Below the pieces are notes generated by a model, which saw only the letters and a program-made list of their open reading frames with translations, did not search any database and was not told the origin of the DNA. A stretch of DNA of 64,000 bases, from the NCBI RefSeq assembly GCF_021173085.1, contig NZ_CP076413.1, positions 3,251,501-3,315,500 on the forward strand, written 5' to 3'. This DNA comes from Ralstonia wenshanensis (GTDB lineage Bacteria; Pseudomonadota; Gammaproteobacteria; Burkholderiales; Burkholderiaceae). The position numbers were made by a program, and so were the translations under genes. Each line of letters begins with the position of its first letter. The stretch's first letter is position 1. Shown here piece after piece: positions 52,663-60,656 of the stretch.

Positions 52663-54021
52663 ATGATCGATACAGAAAGCAAGATCTCCGTTTTTGTCAG
52701 CTACTCACACAAGGACGAGCATCACAAGGAAAGCTTGGAGGAGCATCTAGCTGCCCTGAAGCGGCGAGGCAAGATATCTAGTTGGTCAGATCGGAAGATT
52801 GTTCCCGGCACTGCCTGGAAAGAAGAAATCGATCGAAATATCGAGAGCGCAGATGTTATTTTGCTTTTGATAAGTCCCAGTTTTATTGCTTCTGGGTATT
52901 GCTATGAGAAAGAACTTGCGGTTGCTCTCAGTAGACACGAAGAAGAAAATGCCGTCGTAATTCCTATCTTTGTACGTCCCACGGATTTGGTGGATGAACC
53001 ATTGATGGGGATTCAAGGCCTTCCTAAAGATGCCGTATCGATCACAGAATGGGAGAATGAGGATCTCGCTTGGCGTAACGTTGTAACGGGCATTCGTACG
53101 GTCGTCGAGGAGCTACAAGAGAGGAAAGCACGACGCCACGAGGTTGGCGAATTGAGCACACTGCAAGAAACGCTGGCGGATATGGTTGATGGGTTAGAAC
53201 AACGGTATCGTTTGGACGATGCTATCGCAGGAATTCCAACTGGCTTGGTCGATCTGGATCGAGTCATAGACGGACTCCATCCGGGCCAGCTCGTTACTAT
53301 TGCGTCGAGACACGGTATGGGTAAAACCAATTTGTCTCTTGCTATTGCAGGATACGTAGCAGTCTCCGGTCTTCCTGTGCTTATCTTTTCTACAAAAACA
53401 TCCAAGCGGGAGGTTATGCACAGGTTGGTTACGATCACCGGTCGTATTCCATACTCCCGGTTTTTGCGTGCACAACTTCGTGATGAAGATTGGCCCCGTG
53501 TTACCCACGCAGTTCAAAAATTGTCCGAGAGCGCCATTCTGTTTAATGACAGCACCGAGCTTGACTTGATAGGTTTACGAGAAAGTTGTTTAGCAGCAAG
53601 AAAGAAATTAGGTTCTCTTGCATTAGTTTTGATAGATTCCATTGTTTACTTAAAATCTGGTGAGGAGGGCGGCGCACCAGAGGGCTTGGTGGCACGCTCT
53701 TTAAAGGCTATCGCTAGAGAGATAAATTCGACCATCATTGTTACTGCTCCGATCTTACGATCCGCCGAAACTCGCCCAAACAAAAGACCTGTTCGTGCAG
53801 ACTTAGGCGCGTGGCATGAGCTTGGCGACGAATCCGATTTATTGTCATTTATTTACAGAGAGAGCTATTACAATCCCGATACGTCGGATATTGGGATTGC
53901 CGAACTAATCGTCGCAAAGAACCAATACGGACCAGTTAGTACGGTTCGGCTTTCTTTTGATGGAGAGTGCGGCTTGTTCTCAAATTTTGCCGGGACGCCA
54001 TCGATGAATTTTGACGGGTAG
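52663..54021 (+). CDS. TIR domain fused to DnaB-helicase C-terminal ATPase domain; putative defence protein
   Basis: The 452-residue protein is counted from the ATG at 52663 (a GTG at 52561 would add 34 residues). Residues about 7-150 form a TIR domain: SVFVSYSHKDEH, then SADVILLLISPSF and YCYEKEL, with the probable NADase Glu84. Residues about 183-440 align with DnaB's RecA-like domain: TGLVDLDRVIDGLHPGQL, Walker A RHGMGKT, Walker B LVLIDS, FIYRESYYNPD and NQYGPVSTVRLSF. The DnaB N-terminal domain is absent. The catalytic Glu (SLEMS is STKTS here) and the DLRESG arginine region (DLGAWH here) are altered. AT-rich codons indicate acquisition. Confidence 0.88.
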   Translation: MIDTESKISVFVSYSHKDEHHKESLEEHLAALKRRGKISSWSDRKIVPGTAWKEEIDRNIESADVILLLISPSFIASGYCYEKELAVALSRHEEENAVVIPIFVRPTDLVDEPLMGIQGLPKDAVSITEWENEDLAWRNVVTGIRTVVEELQERKARRHEVGELSTLQETLADMVDGLEQRYRLDDAIAGIPTGLVDLDRVIDGLHPGQLVTIASRHGMGKTNLSLAIAGYVAVSGLPVLIFSTKTSKREVMHRLVTITGRIPYSRFLRAQLRDEDWPRVTHAVQKLSESAILFNDSTELDLIGLRESCLAARKKLGSLALVLIDSIVYLKSGEEGGAPEGLVARSLKAIAREINSTIIVTAPILRSAETRPNKRPVRADLGAWHELGDESDLLSFIYRESYYNPDTSDIGIAELIVAKNQYGPVSTVRLSFDGECGLFSNFAGTPSMNFDG

Positions 54022-54098
54022 TCTGAGCGATGACGCTTGTGTCGTATTCCAGCCGGGGGGAGTTGGCGCTCGTCACCTCCTCCGGCATGTAGCCCATT

Positions 54099-54149
54099 TT
54101 TACACCCCGTTTACACCCCTCCCCCCAACCTTTACCCCGTTTTTACCCC
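54099..54149 (+). promoter_or_regulatory. Paired 11-bp-spaced direct repeats, candidate KdpE-type operator
   Basis: TTTACACCCC occurs at 54099-54108 and 54110-54119. TTTACCCC occurs at 54131-54138 and 54142-54149. Within each pair the step is 11 bp, and the pairs are 32 bp apart (three turns). OmpR-family regulators bind such direct repeats, and KdpE sites in enterobacteria contain TTTACA-like halves. The repeats lie upstream of the porin/kdp gene cluster. Confidence 0.55.
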
Positions 54150-54275
54150 CCTTTCCCTACTGTTGCACTGCACGCAGGCCCTGTGACGGGAGCCTGCCTG
54201 CACGCCGCATCCGGCCCCAGTTGACGCGCATCTGCGCCGGGCCGGGCGGCACCTAAAACAACAAGGGAAAGGTCC

Positions 54276-55082
54276 ATGCAAGCCAAGGTTTCTTTGCACG
54301 CCACCGTCATCGGTGGCGTTGTCTTCTGTGCCGCAGCACTGTCCAGCGCGGCCGCTTTTGCGCAGTCCACTGACGCTGCGCCGGCACCCGTTGCCACTCC
54401 GGCCGCCCCCGCCAGCCCGTTGACGGCCAACGTCACGCTGGCCAGCCAGTACCGCTATCGCGGTCTCATGCAGACCAACAACAAGCCGGCCATTCAGGGC
54501 GGTGTGGATTACGCGCTGCCCAACGGTTTCTACGTGGGCAACTGGAACTCGTCGATCAGTTGGCTGGGGGATTCCAACCCCAACGTCTCCGCCCCCATCG
54601 AGATGGATTTCTACGGCGGCTACAAGACCGAGCTGATGAAGGACGTGCCGATTGATGTGGGCGTGCTGCAGTACTACTACCCGGGCAGCTACCCCGACGC
54701 CTACACCCGCCCGCACACCACCGAGGGCTATGCGCAGATCGGCTATGGGCCGGTCTCGTTCAAGTACTCGCACGCGTTCTCCAACCTGTTCGGTTTTGCC
54801 GACAGCCACCACAGCCAGTACTTCGATCTGTCGGGCAACTTCGACACCGGTTTCTGGGGCCTGACGCTGAACCTGCACGTGGGCTACCAGCAGGTGCCGC
54901 ATCAGGTGGTGCGCACCTCGTATGCCGACTGGAAGGTGGGCGTGACGAAAGACTTCGGCAGCGGTTGGACGGCATCGCTTGCGTACATCGACACCAACGC
55001 AGCACGCGCCGCGTACACCAACACGCGCGGCAACTACATGGGCAAGGCCACCGCGCTGCTGGCCGTGACCAAGACGTTCTGA
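54276..55082 (+). CDS. TorF-family putative outer-membrane porin
   Basis: The 268-residue protein has a signal peptide ending AFAQ, an Ala/Pro spacer and a beta-barrel. The family motif LASQYRYRGLMQTNNKPAIQGG carries over into VDYALPNGFYVGNW, and the protein ends in Phe (TKTF). This is the TorF/Gcw_chp family. It stands 31 bases before the small ORF leading into kdpF and is probably expressed with the K+ pump operon. A role in outer-membrane K+ or small-solute passage is inference. Confidence 0.83.
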   Translation: MQAKVSLHATVIGGVVFCAAALSSAAAFAQSTDAAPAPVATPAAPASPLTANVTLASQYRYRGLMQTNNKPAIQGGVDYALPNGFYVGNWNSSISWLGDSNPNVSAPIEMDFYGGYKTELMKDVPIDVGVLQYYYPGSYPDAYTRPHTTEGYAQIGYGPVSFKYSHAFSNLFGFADSHHSQYFDLSGNFDTGFWGLTLNLHVGYQQVPHQVVRTSYADWKVGVTKDFGSGWTASLAYIDTNAARAAYTNTRGNYMGKATALLAVTKTF

Positions 55083-55113
55083 CCATCACGACCTGAAGGA
55101 AAGGGGAGCGCAT

Positions 55114-55239
55114 ATGGACCTCGTTTATCTCGCCGGCCTTGCGGTGCTGGCGCTGGCAGTGGGCGGCTTGCTCGCCCTCTCCGGCCGGCTTGCCACCAAA
55201 GACCAACCGACCACGCACGCGATGGAGAAACAGCAATGA
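55114..55239 (+). CDS. 41-residue single-helix membrane ORF in kdp operon
   Basis: The ATG at 55114 follows AAAGGGGAGCG. The product MDLVYLAGLAVLALAVGG continues hydrophobic to about residue 26, then has a polar end HAMEKQQ. Its TGA overlaps the kdpF ATG (ATGA), a classic translational-coupling arrangement. It is not KdpF itself but is similar in size and topology. I know no named family for it. Confidence 0.68.
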   Translation: MDLVYLAGLAVLALAVGGLLALSGRLATKDQPTTHAMEKQQ

Positions 55240-55325
55240 CCTGGCTCTATGTGCTGTCCGGGGCCATCACGGTGGCCTTGCTGGTTTATCTGTTCGTGGC
55301 CTTGCTCTGGCCCGAACGCTTCTAA
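55236..55325 (+). CDS. kdpF: Potassium-transporting ATPase small subunit KdpF
   Basis: The 29-residue hydrophobic peptide opens [20 protein letters not shown] and ends ALLWPERF, the canonical KdpF pattern with a final Pro-Glu-Arg-Phe. It stabilises the KdpABC complex in the membrane. Its start overlaps the preceding ORF's stop. kdpA follows 19 bases later. Confidence 0.92.
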   Translation: MTWLYVLSGAITVALLVYLFVALLWPERF

Positions 55326-55344
55326 CAACACTGCGAGGCACACC

Positions 55345-57117
55345 ATGAATGCGTTCCTCCTCCAGCTGGCGATCTATCTGGTCGTGCTGCTGGTTCTGGC
55401 CAAACCGCTGGGCGCGTATATGACCGGCGTGTTTGGCGACAAGCCCTCACGTGCGCACTGGCTCAGCCCCATCGAGCGGCTGTTCTACCGCGTGGCCGGC
55501 GTCAACCCGCAGGCCGAGATGGGCTGGAAGCGCTATGCGCTGGCCATCATCGTCGTCAACGTGCTGGGCGCGCTGGCGGTGTATGCGCTGCAACGCGCGC
55601 AGCAGTGGCTGCCGCTCAACCCACAGGGCTTTGGTGCCATCACGCCGGATTCATCCTTCAACACGGCCATCAGCTTTGTGAGCAACACCAACTGGCAAGG
55701 CTATTCGGGCGAAAGCACGATGAGCTATCTCACGCAGATGCTCGGCCTGGCGGTGCAGAACTTCCTGTCTGCGGCCACCGGCATTGCGGTGGTGATTGCG
55801 CTCATCCGTGGTTTTGCGCGGCACTCGGCCAACACCATCGGCAACTTCTGGGTCGACTTCACGCGTGCGACGGTCTATGTGCTGCTGCCGCTGTCGATCA
55901 TCGTGTCGGTGTTCTTCGTGAGCCAGGGCGTGATCCAGAACTTCGACGGCTACAAGGAGGTGACCACCGTCACCGCCACCACGTACGACAACCCGAAGAT
56001 GGACGCGCAGGGCAATCCGCTCAAGGATGCCCAAGGCAACCCCGTTACCGAGAAAGCCACCACGCAGACGCAGACCCTGCCGATGGGCCCGGTCGCGTCG
56101 CAAGAGGCGATCAAGATGCTCGGCACCAACGGTGGCGGCTTCTTCAACGCCAACTCCGCACACCCGTACGAGAACCCCAACGCGCTGACCAACTTCGTGC
56201 AGATGCTGGCGATCTTCATCATCCCGGCGGCACTGTGCTTTACGTTTGGCGGCATGGTGGGCGATGGCCGACAGGGCTGGGCTGTGCTGGCGGCGATGAC
56301 GGTGTTGTTCGTGGCGCTGGCCACGTTCCTGGCCTGGGCCGAGCTGCACGCCAACCCGATGCTCGCCAACCTCGGCATCGACCAGGCCGTGGGCAACATG
56401 GAAGGCAAGGAAACGCGCTTTGGCATCGTGGCCTCGTCGCTGTTTGCCACCATCACCACGGCAGCGTCGTGCGGTGCGGTCAACGCCATGCATGACTCGC
56501 TGACCGCGCTGGGCGGCTTCGTGCCGATGTTCCTGATGCAGCTGGGCGAAGTCGTGTTTGGCGGTGTGGGCTCGGGCCTGTACGGCATGCTGGTGTACGC
56601 CATCCTGGCCGTGTTCATTGCGGGCCTGATGATCGGCCGCACGCCGGAATACCTCGGCAAGAAGATCGAGGTGTTCGAGATGAAGATGACGTCGATCGCC
56701 ATCCTCGTCACGCCGCTGCTGGTGCTCGTGGGCACGGCCATCGCCGTGGTGGTCACGCAGGGCAAGGCTGGCATCTTCAACCCCGGCACGCACGGCTTCT
56801 CTGAAGTGCTGTACGCCTTCTCATCGGCCGCCAACAACAACGGCAGCGCGTTTGCGGGCCTGTCTGCCAACACGCCGTTCTACAACATCGCGCTGGGCAT
56901 TGCGATGTGGCTGGGCCGCTTCTGGATCATCGTGCCGGTGCTGGCGATGGCAGGCACGTTTGCCGCCAAGAAGCGCCTGCCCGTGACCGCCGGCACGCTG
57001 CCCACGCATGGGCCGCTGTTTGTGGTGCTGCTGATCGGCTCGGTGCTGCTGGTGGGCGCGCTCACGTACATCCCGGCCCTTGCCCTCGGTCCGATCGCAG
57101 AACACCTCGCACGCTAA
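55345..57117 (+). CDS. kdpA: Potassium-transporting ATPase subunit KdpA
   Basis: The 590-residue K+ channel-like subunit has ten helices and four pore-loop signatures, including TNWQGYSGE near residue 115 and [16 protein letters not shown] near 255, plus [12 protein letters not shown] near the N-terminus. It binds K+ from the periplasm and passes it to KdpB. A loop with two DAQGNP copies (near residue 220) is a local duplication. The ATG at 55345 is used, and the frame left of it overlaps kdpF. Confidence 0.97.
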   Translation: MNAFLLQLAIYLVVLLVLAKPLGAYMTGVFGDKPSRAHWLSPIERLFYRVAGVNPQAEMGWKRYALAIIVVNVLGALAVYALQRAQQWLPLNPQGFGAITPDSSFNTAISFVSNTNWQGYSGESTMSYLTQMLGLAVQNFLSAATGIAVVIALIRGFARHSANTIGNFWVDFTRATVYVLLPLSIIVSVFFVSQGVIQNFDGYKEVTTVTATTYDNPKMDAQGNPLKDAQGNPVTEKATTQTQTLPMGPVASQEAIKMLGTNGGGFFNANSAHPYENPNALTNFVQMLAIFIIPAALCFTFGGMVGDGRQGWAVLAAMTVLFVALATFLAWAELHANPMLANLGIDQAVGNMEGKETRFGIVASSLFATITTAASCGAVNAMHDSLTALGGFVPMFLMQLGEVVFGGVGSGLYGMLVYAILAVFIAGLMIGRTPEYLGKKIEVFEMKMTSIAILVTPLLVLVGTAIAVVVTQGKAGIFNPGTHGFSEVLYAFSSAANNNGSAFAGLSANTPFYNIALGIAMWLGRFWIIVPVLAMAGTFAAKKRLPVTAGTLPTHGPLFVVLLIGSVLLVGALTYIPALALGPIAEHLAR

Positions 57118-57157
57118 GCGCACGGCGAGTCGTCTACCTCATATCAACAGGTGCCTT

Positions 57158-59383
57158 ATGGCTATCCGTTATCCCGAATCTGAACCGGCTGTGCGTACGG
57201 TCAAGCACAAGCTTGAGCCGAGCGCCGGTACTGGTACTGCTGCAACTGCCGAGCCGCACACACGCAGCACACATACGACGCTCTCCGCCAAGGATGTGCG
57301 CAAGCTGTCGATGTTCTCGTCGGCGCTGGTCAAGCCTGCGATTGTCGATAGCTTCCGCAAGCTGTCGCCGCGCGCGCAGGCCAAGAACCCGGTGATGTTT
57401 GTCGTCTACGTTGGCAGCATCCTCACCACCATCCTGTGGGTCATGGCGCTGCGCGGCCAGGCCGAAGCGCCGGCCGGCTTCATCCTCGCCGTGTCGGTGT
57501 GGCTGTGGTTCACGGTGTTGTTCGCCAACTTTGCCGAAGCGCTGGCCGAAGGCCGCAGCAAGCAGCAGGCCGCATCGCTGCGCGGCATCAAGACCACGGT
57601 GCAGGCCAAGGTGCTGGCAGACCCGCATCGCAGAGATCGCGTGGAAGCGCGCGCCGCCACCGCGCTGCGCCGTGGCGACATCGTGCTCATCGAAGCCGGC
57701 GACATGGTGCCCGGCGACGGTGAAGTCATCGAAGGCGTGGCCTCGGTGGACGAAAGCGCCATCACCGGCGAATCGGCACCGGTCATCCGTGAATCGGGCG
57801 GGGATTTCTCGTCCGTGACGGGCGGCACGCGCGTGCTGTCGGACTGGATCATCGTGCGCATCACCGCCAACCCCGGCGAGAGCTTCCTGGATCGGATGAT
57901 CTCGATGGTGGAAGGCGCCAAGCGCCAGAAGACGCCCAACGAGCTGGCGCTGACGATCCTGCTGGTGAGCCTGACCATCATCCTGATGCTGGCGACCGTC
58001 ACGCTGCTGCCGTATTCGCTGTTCTCGGTGGAGGCGATGAAGGCCGGCTCGCCGATCACGATTACGGTGCTCGTTGCGCTGCTGGTGTGTCTGATCCCGA
58101 CCACCATTGGCGGGCTGCTCTCGGCCATTGGCGTGGCGGGCATGAGCCGCATGATGCAGGCCAACGTGATTGCCACGTCAGGCCGTGCCGTGGAAGCCGC
58201 AGGCGATGTGGATGTGCTGCTGCTCGACAAGACCGGCACGATCACGCACGGCAACCGCCAGGCGTCACGCTTCATCCCCGCGCCCGGCGTGACGGCCAAG
58301 CAGTTGGCCGAGGCCGCATGGCTGTCGTCGCTGGCCGATGAAACGCCGGAAGGCCGCAGCATCGTCACGCTGGCACGCAACCTGGGCGAGGCGTCCATCG
58401 ATGAAGCCGCGCTGGCGAAGACGCAGCCGGTGTACGTCGCCTTCTCTGCGCAGACGCGTATGAGCGGCATCAATGTTGGGCAGAACGCGCAGGGGGACTT
58501 GGCACGCCAGATCCGCAAGGGTGCGGCCGATGCGATTCGCACGCATGTGACGCTGCTGGCCGGCAAGTTTCCTGATGCCGTGTCGACAGCCGTGGATGAC
58601 GTCGCGCGCCAAGGCGGCACACCGCTGGTGGTGTCCGACAACGACCGCGTGCTCGGCGTGGTGGAGCTGAAGGACATCGTGAAGGCCGGCATCCGCGAGC
58701 GCTTTGCCGAGCTGCGTCAGATGGGCATCAAGACGGTGATGATCACCGGTGACAACCGCTTAACCGCGGCTTCCATCGCCGCTGAAGCCGGCGTCGACGA
58801 CTTCATTGCCGAAGCCACGCCCGAGACCAAGCTCGCGCTCATCCGCGAGCAGCAGGCGCAAGGCCGCCTCGTTGCCATGACCGGTGACGGCACCAACGAT
58901 GCCCCCGCGCTGGCACAGGCTGACGTGGCCGTCGCCATGAACAGCGGCACGCAGGCCGCCAAGGAGGCCGGCAACATGGTCGACCTGGATTCCAGCCCGA
59001 CCAAGCTGATCCAGATTGTCGAGATCGGCAAGCAGATGCTGATGACGCGCGGCTCGCTCACCACGTTCTCGATCGCCAATGACGTGGCGAAGTACTTCGC
59101 CATCATCCCGGCCGCGTTCGCGACGACGTATCCGCAGCTCGCCGCGCTGAACGTGATGCACCTGGCAACGCCGGCATCGGCCGTGATGAGCGCGGTGATC
59201 TTCAACGCGCTGATCATCGTGTTCCTGATTCCGCTGGCGCTCAAGGGCGTGAAATACCGCGCGCTGGGGGCGGCTGCGCTGCTGCGCCGGAACCTCTTGG
59301 TCTACGGCCTGGGCGGCCTGCTGCTGCCCTTCCCGGGCATCAAGATCATCGACATGTTCCTGGCCGCAATGGGCTGGGTTTAA
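57158..59383 (+). CDS. kdpB: Potassium-transporting ATPase ATP-binding subunit KdpB
   Basis: The 741-residue P-type ATPase has a polar N-terminal extension of about 50 residues. The actuator has [12 protein letters not shown] (in this family its Ser is an inhibitory phosphorylation site), the phosphorylated Asp357 lies in [11 protein letters not shown], and the hinge is [20 protein letters not shown] hydrolysis drives K+ uptake through KdpA. It is in frame with its neighbours and complete. Confidence 0.97.
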   Translation: MAIRYPESEPAVRTVKHKLEPSAGTGTAATAEPHTRSTHTTLSAKDVRKLSMFSSALVKPAIVDSFRKLSPRAQAKNPVMFVVYVGSILTTILWVMALRGQAEAPAGFILAVSVWLWFTVLFANFAEALAEGRSKQQAASLRGIKTTVQAKVLADPHRRDRVEARAATALRRGDIVLIEAGDMVPGDGEVIEGVASVDESAITGESAPVIRESGGDFSSVTGGTRVLSDWIIVRITANPGESFLDRMISMVEGAKRQKTPNELALTILLVSLTIILMLATVTLLPYSLFSVEAMKAGSPITITVLVALLVCLIPTTIGGLLSAIGVAGMSRMMQANVIATSGRAVEAAGDVDVLLLDKTGTITHGNRQASRFIPAPGVTAKQLAEAAWLSSLADETPEGRSIVTLARNLGEASIDEAALAKTQPVYVAFSAQTRMSGINVGQNAQGDLARQIRKGAADAIRTHVTLLAGKFPDAVSTAVDDVARQGGTPLVVSDNDRVLGVVELKDIVKAGIRERFAELRQMGIKTVMITGDNRLTAASIAAEAGVDDFIAEATPETKLALIREQQAQGRLVAMTGDGTNDAPALAQADVAVAMNSGTQAAKEAGNMVDLDSSPTKLIQIVEIGKQMLMTRGSLTTFSIANDVAKYFAIIPAAFATTYPQLAALNVMHLATPASAVMSAVIFNALIIVFLIPLALKGVKYRALGAAALLRRNLLVYGLGGLLLPFPGIKIIDMFLAAMGWV

Positions 59384-59398
59384 GGAAGGAGTGCATTC

Positions 59399-60013
59399 AT
59401 GGCAACCACAACACAAAACGTGCAGGCCGATGTGCCGCAACAAGGTGGGCTGCTGCGTGCGGCGCTGGTAGTGTTTGTTGGGCTGTCGCTTATTACCGGG
59501 GTGCTGTATCCGGTGGTGGTGACGGGTATCGGCAAGGCGCTGTTTCCGGCACAGGCCGGGGGCTCGATCATTGAGCGTGGTGGCAAGGCGGTTGGCTCGT
59601 CGTTGATCGGGCAGAACTTTGATACGCCGGAATATTTCTGGGGGCGGATCTCGGCGACTGCGCCGAACCCGTATAACGCGCAGGCTTCGGGTGGTTCGAA
59701 CTTTGGGCCGAGCAACCCGGCGTTGGCGGAGGCGGCGAAGGCACGCATTGCGGCGCTGAAGGAAGCGGACCCTGGGAATGCTGCGCCGATTCCTGCGGAC
59801 CTTGTGACGGCTTCTGCGAGTGGGCTCGATCCGCAGATCAGTCCGGCTGCTGCGGCGTATCAGGTGGAGCGGGTTGCCCGGGCGCGGCATCTTTCGGTGG
59901 AAGTGGTTCAGCGGGTTGTTGCTGAGAACACCAAGGGGCCGGTGCTTGGGGTGTTTGGGGAGGCTACGGTGAATGTGTTGGAACTTAATTTGGCGTTGGA
60001 TGGTTTGAGGTGA
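59399..60013 (+). CDS. kdpC: Potassium-transporting ATPase subunit KdpC
   Basis: The 204-residue protein has one N-terminal transmembrane helix (about residues 20-45), [20 protein letters not shown] and the conserved [21 protein letters not shown], then [14 protein letters not shown]. It raises the ATP affinity of KdpB. It ends the FABC block, and a 640-bp repeat-bearing spacer separates it from kdpD. Confidence 0.97.
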   Translation: MATTTQNVQADVPQQGGLLRAALVVFVGLSLITGVLYPVVVTGIGKALFPAQAGGSIIERGGKAVGSSLIGQNFDTPEYFWGRISATAPNPYNAQASGGSNFGPSNPALAEAAKARIAALKEADPGNAAPIPADLVTASASGLDPQISPAAAAYQVERVARARHLSVEVVQRVVAENTKGPVLGVFGEATVNVLELNLALDGLR

Positions 60014-60064
60014 GGTTTGTGGACCACCGGGTTATGTGTTGGTGGTCCATCCCCCTTTCGTTCC

Positions 60065-60254
60065 CTGCCGGGACCGACTCACTTTTCTTTGTCTTGCCAA
60101 AGAAAAGTAAGCAAAAGAAAGGCGCGCCCGAGATGGCGAAAGACTCCTTGAATTTCTGTAACCGGGCGGGGAAGGAGGCAAACTCGCTTCGCTCAGACAG
60201 GCCTCCTTCCTTTATCCGCCCGCTTACAGAAATTCAAGGCGCCATCAAGGGCAG
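60065..60254 (+). repeat. Left arm of large inverted repeat, with internal hairpin
   Basis: It contains CTTGCCAAAGAAAAGTAAGC and GGCGCGCCCGAGATGGCG, then a hairpin from CCTTGAATTTCTGT (60146-60159) to ACAGAAATTCAAGG (60226-60239) with CTCGCTTCGCTCAGA in the loop. Its reverse complement recurs, diverged, at 60419-60604. Similar elements are, to my knowledge, scattered in Burkholderiales genomes. Confidence 0.8.
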
Positions 60255-60418
60255 GAACGTCAAAGGCCAAACCAGTGGTGTGCGGGTCCTGTCGGCATTT
60301 CGTTTGTCGCGGTGTGCTGCTTCGCTTCACTCGCGGTCTCCACCCGGTCTTACTGCTTTGCCGTAAGCGTTGCTGTGCACCCACTACAGCGCTTGTGCTT
60401 CGACGGTGTGGCCGTACC

Positions 60419-60604
60419 CTGCCCTAGATGGCGCCTTGAATTTCTGTTGCAGGGAGGAAAAAGGAAGGGAAACTGTCTGAGCGCAGCGAGTTTTTCCCTT
60501 CCCCTCCCTGCGACATAAATTCAAGGAATCTTTCGCCATCTCGGGCGCGCCTTTCTTTGCTTACTTTCTTTGGCAAGACAAAGAAAGTGAGTCAGCCCCG
60601 GCAG
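60419..60604 (-). repeat. Right arm of large inverted repeat, with internal hairpin
   Basis: This is the inverted partner of 60065-60254, with CTTGCCAAAGAAAGTAAGC and GGCGCGCCCGAGATGGCG on the minus strand. The internal hairpin runs from CCTTGAATTTCTGT (60434-60447) to AAATTCAAGG (60517-60526). The stems differ in sequence from the left arm yet still pair, which suggests selection for the fold. Confidence 0.8.
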
Positions 60605-60656
60605 GGGATGAAACAAGGGATAGACCACCAAGTCCCAAAAACCCAAAATACGCAAC

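Larger units (their letters stand above)
60014..60656. other. Repeat-filled spacer between kdpC and kdpD
   Basis: There is no gene. Two arms (60065-60254 and 60419-60604) are inverted copies of each other, each containing its own long hairpin. The 160-bp centre shows nothing further. The right arm ends about 50 bases before the kdpD start. Confidence 0.7.

Noticed and set aside
60014-60656. Insertion sequence between kdpC and kdpD
   Set aside because: Inverted arms are present but there is no transposase frame and the centre is only about 160 bp.
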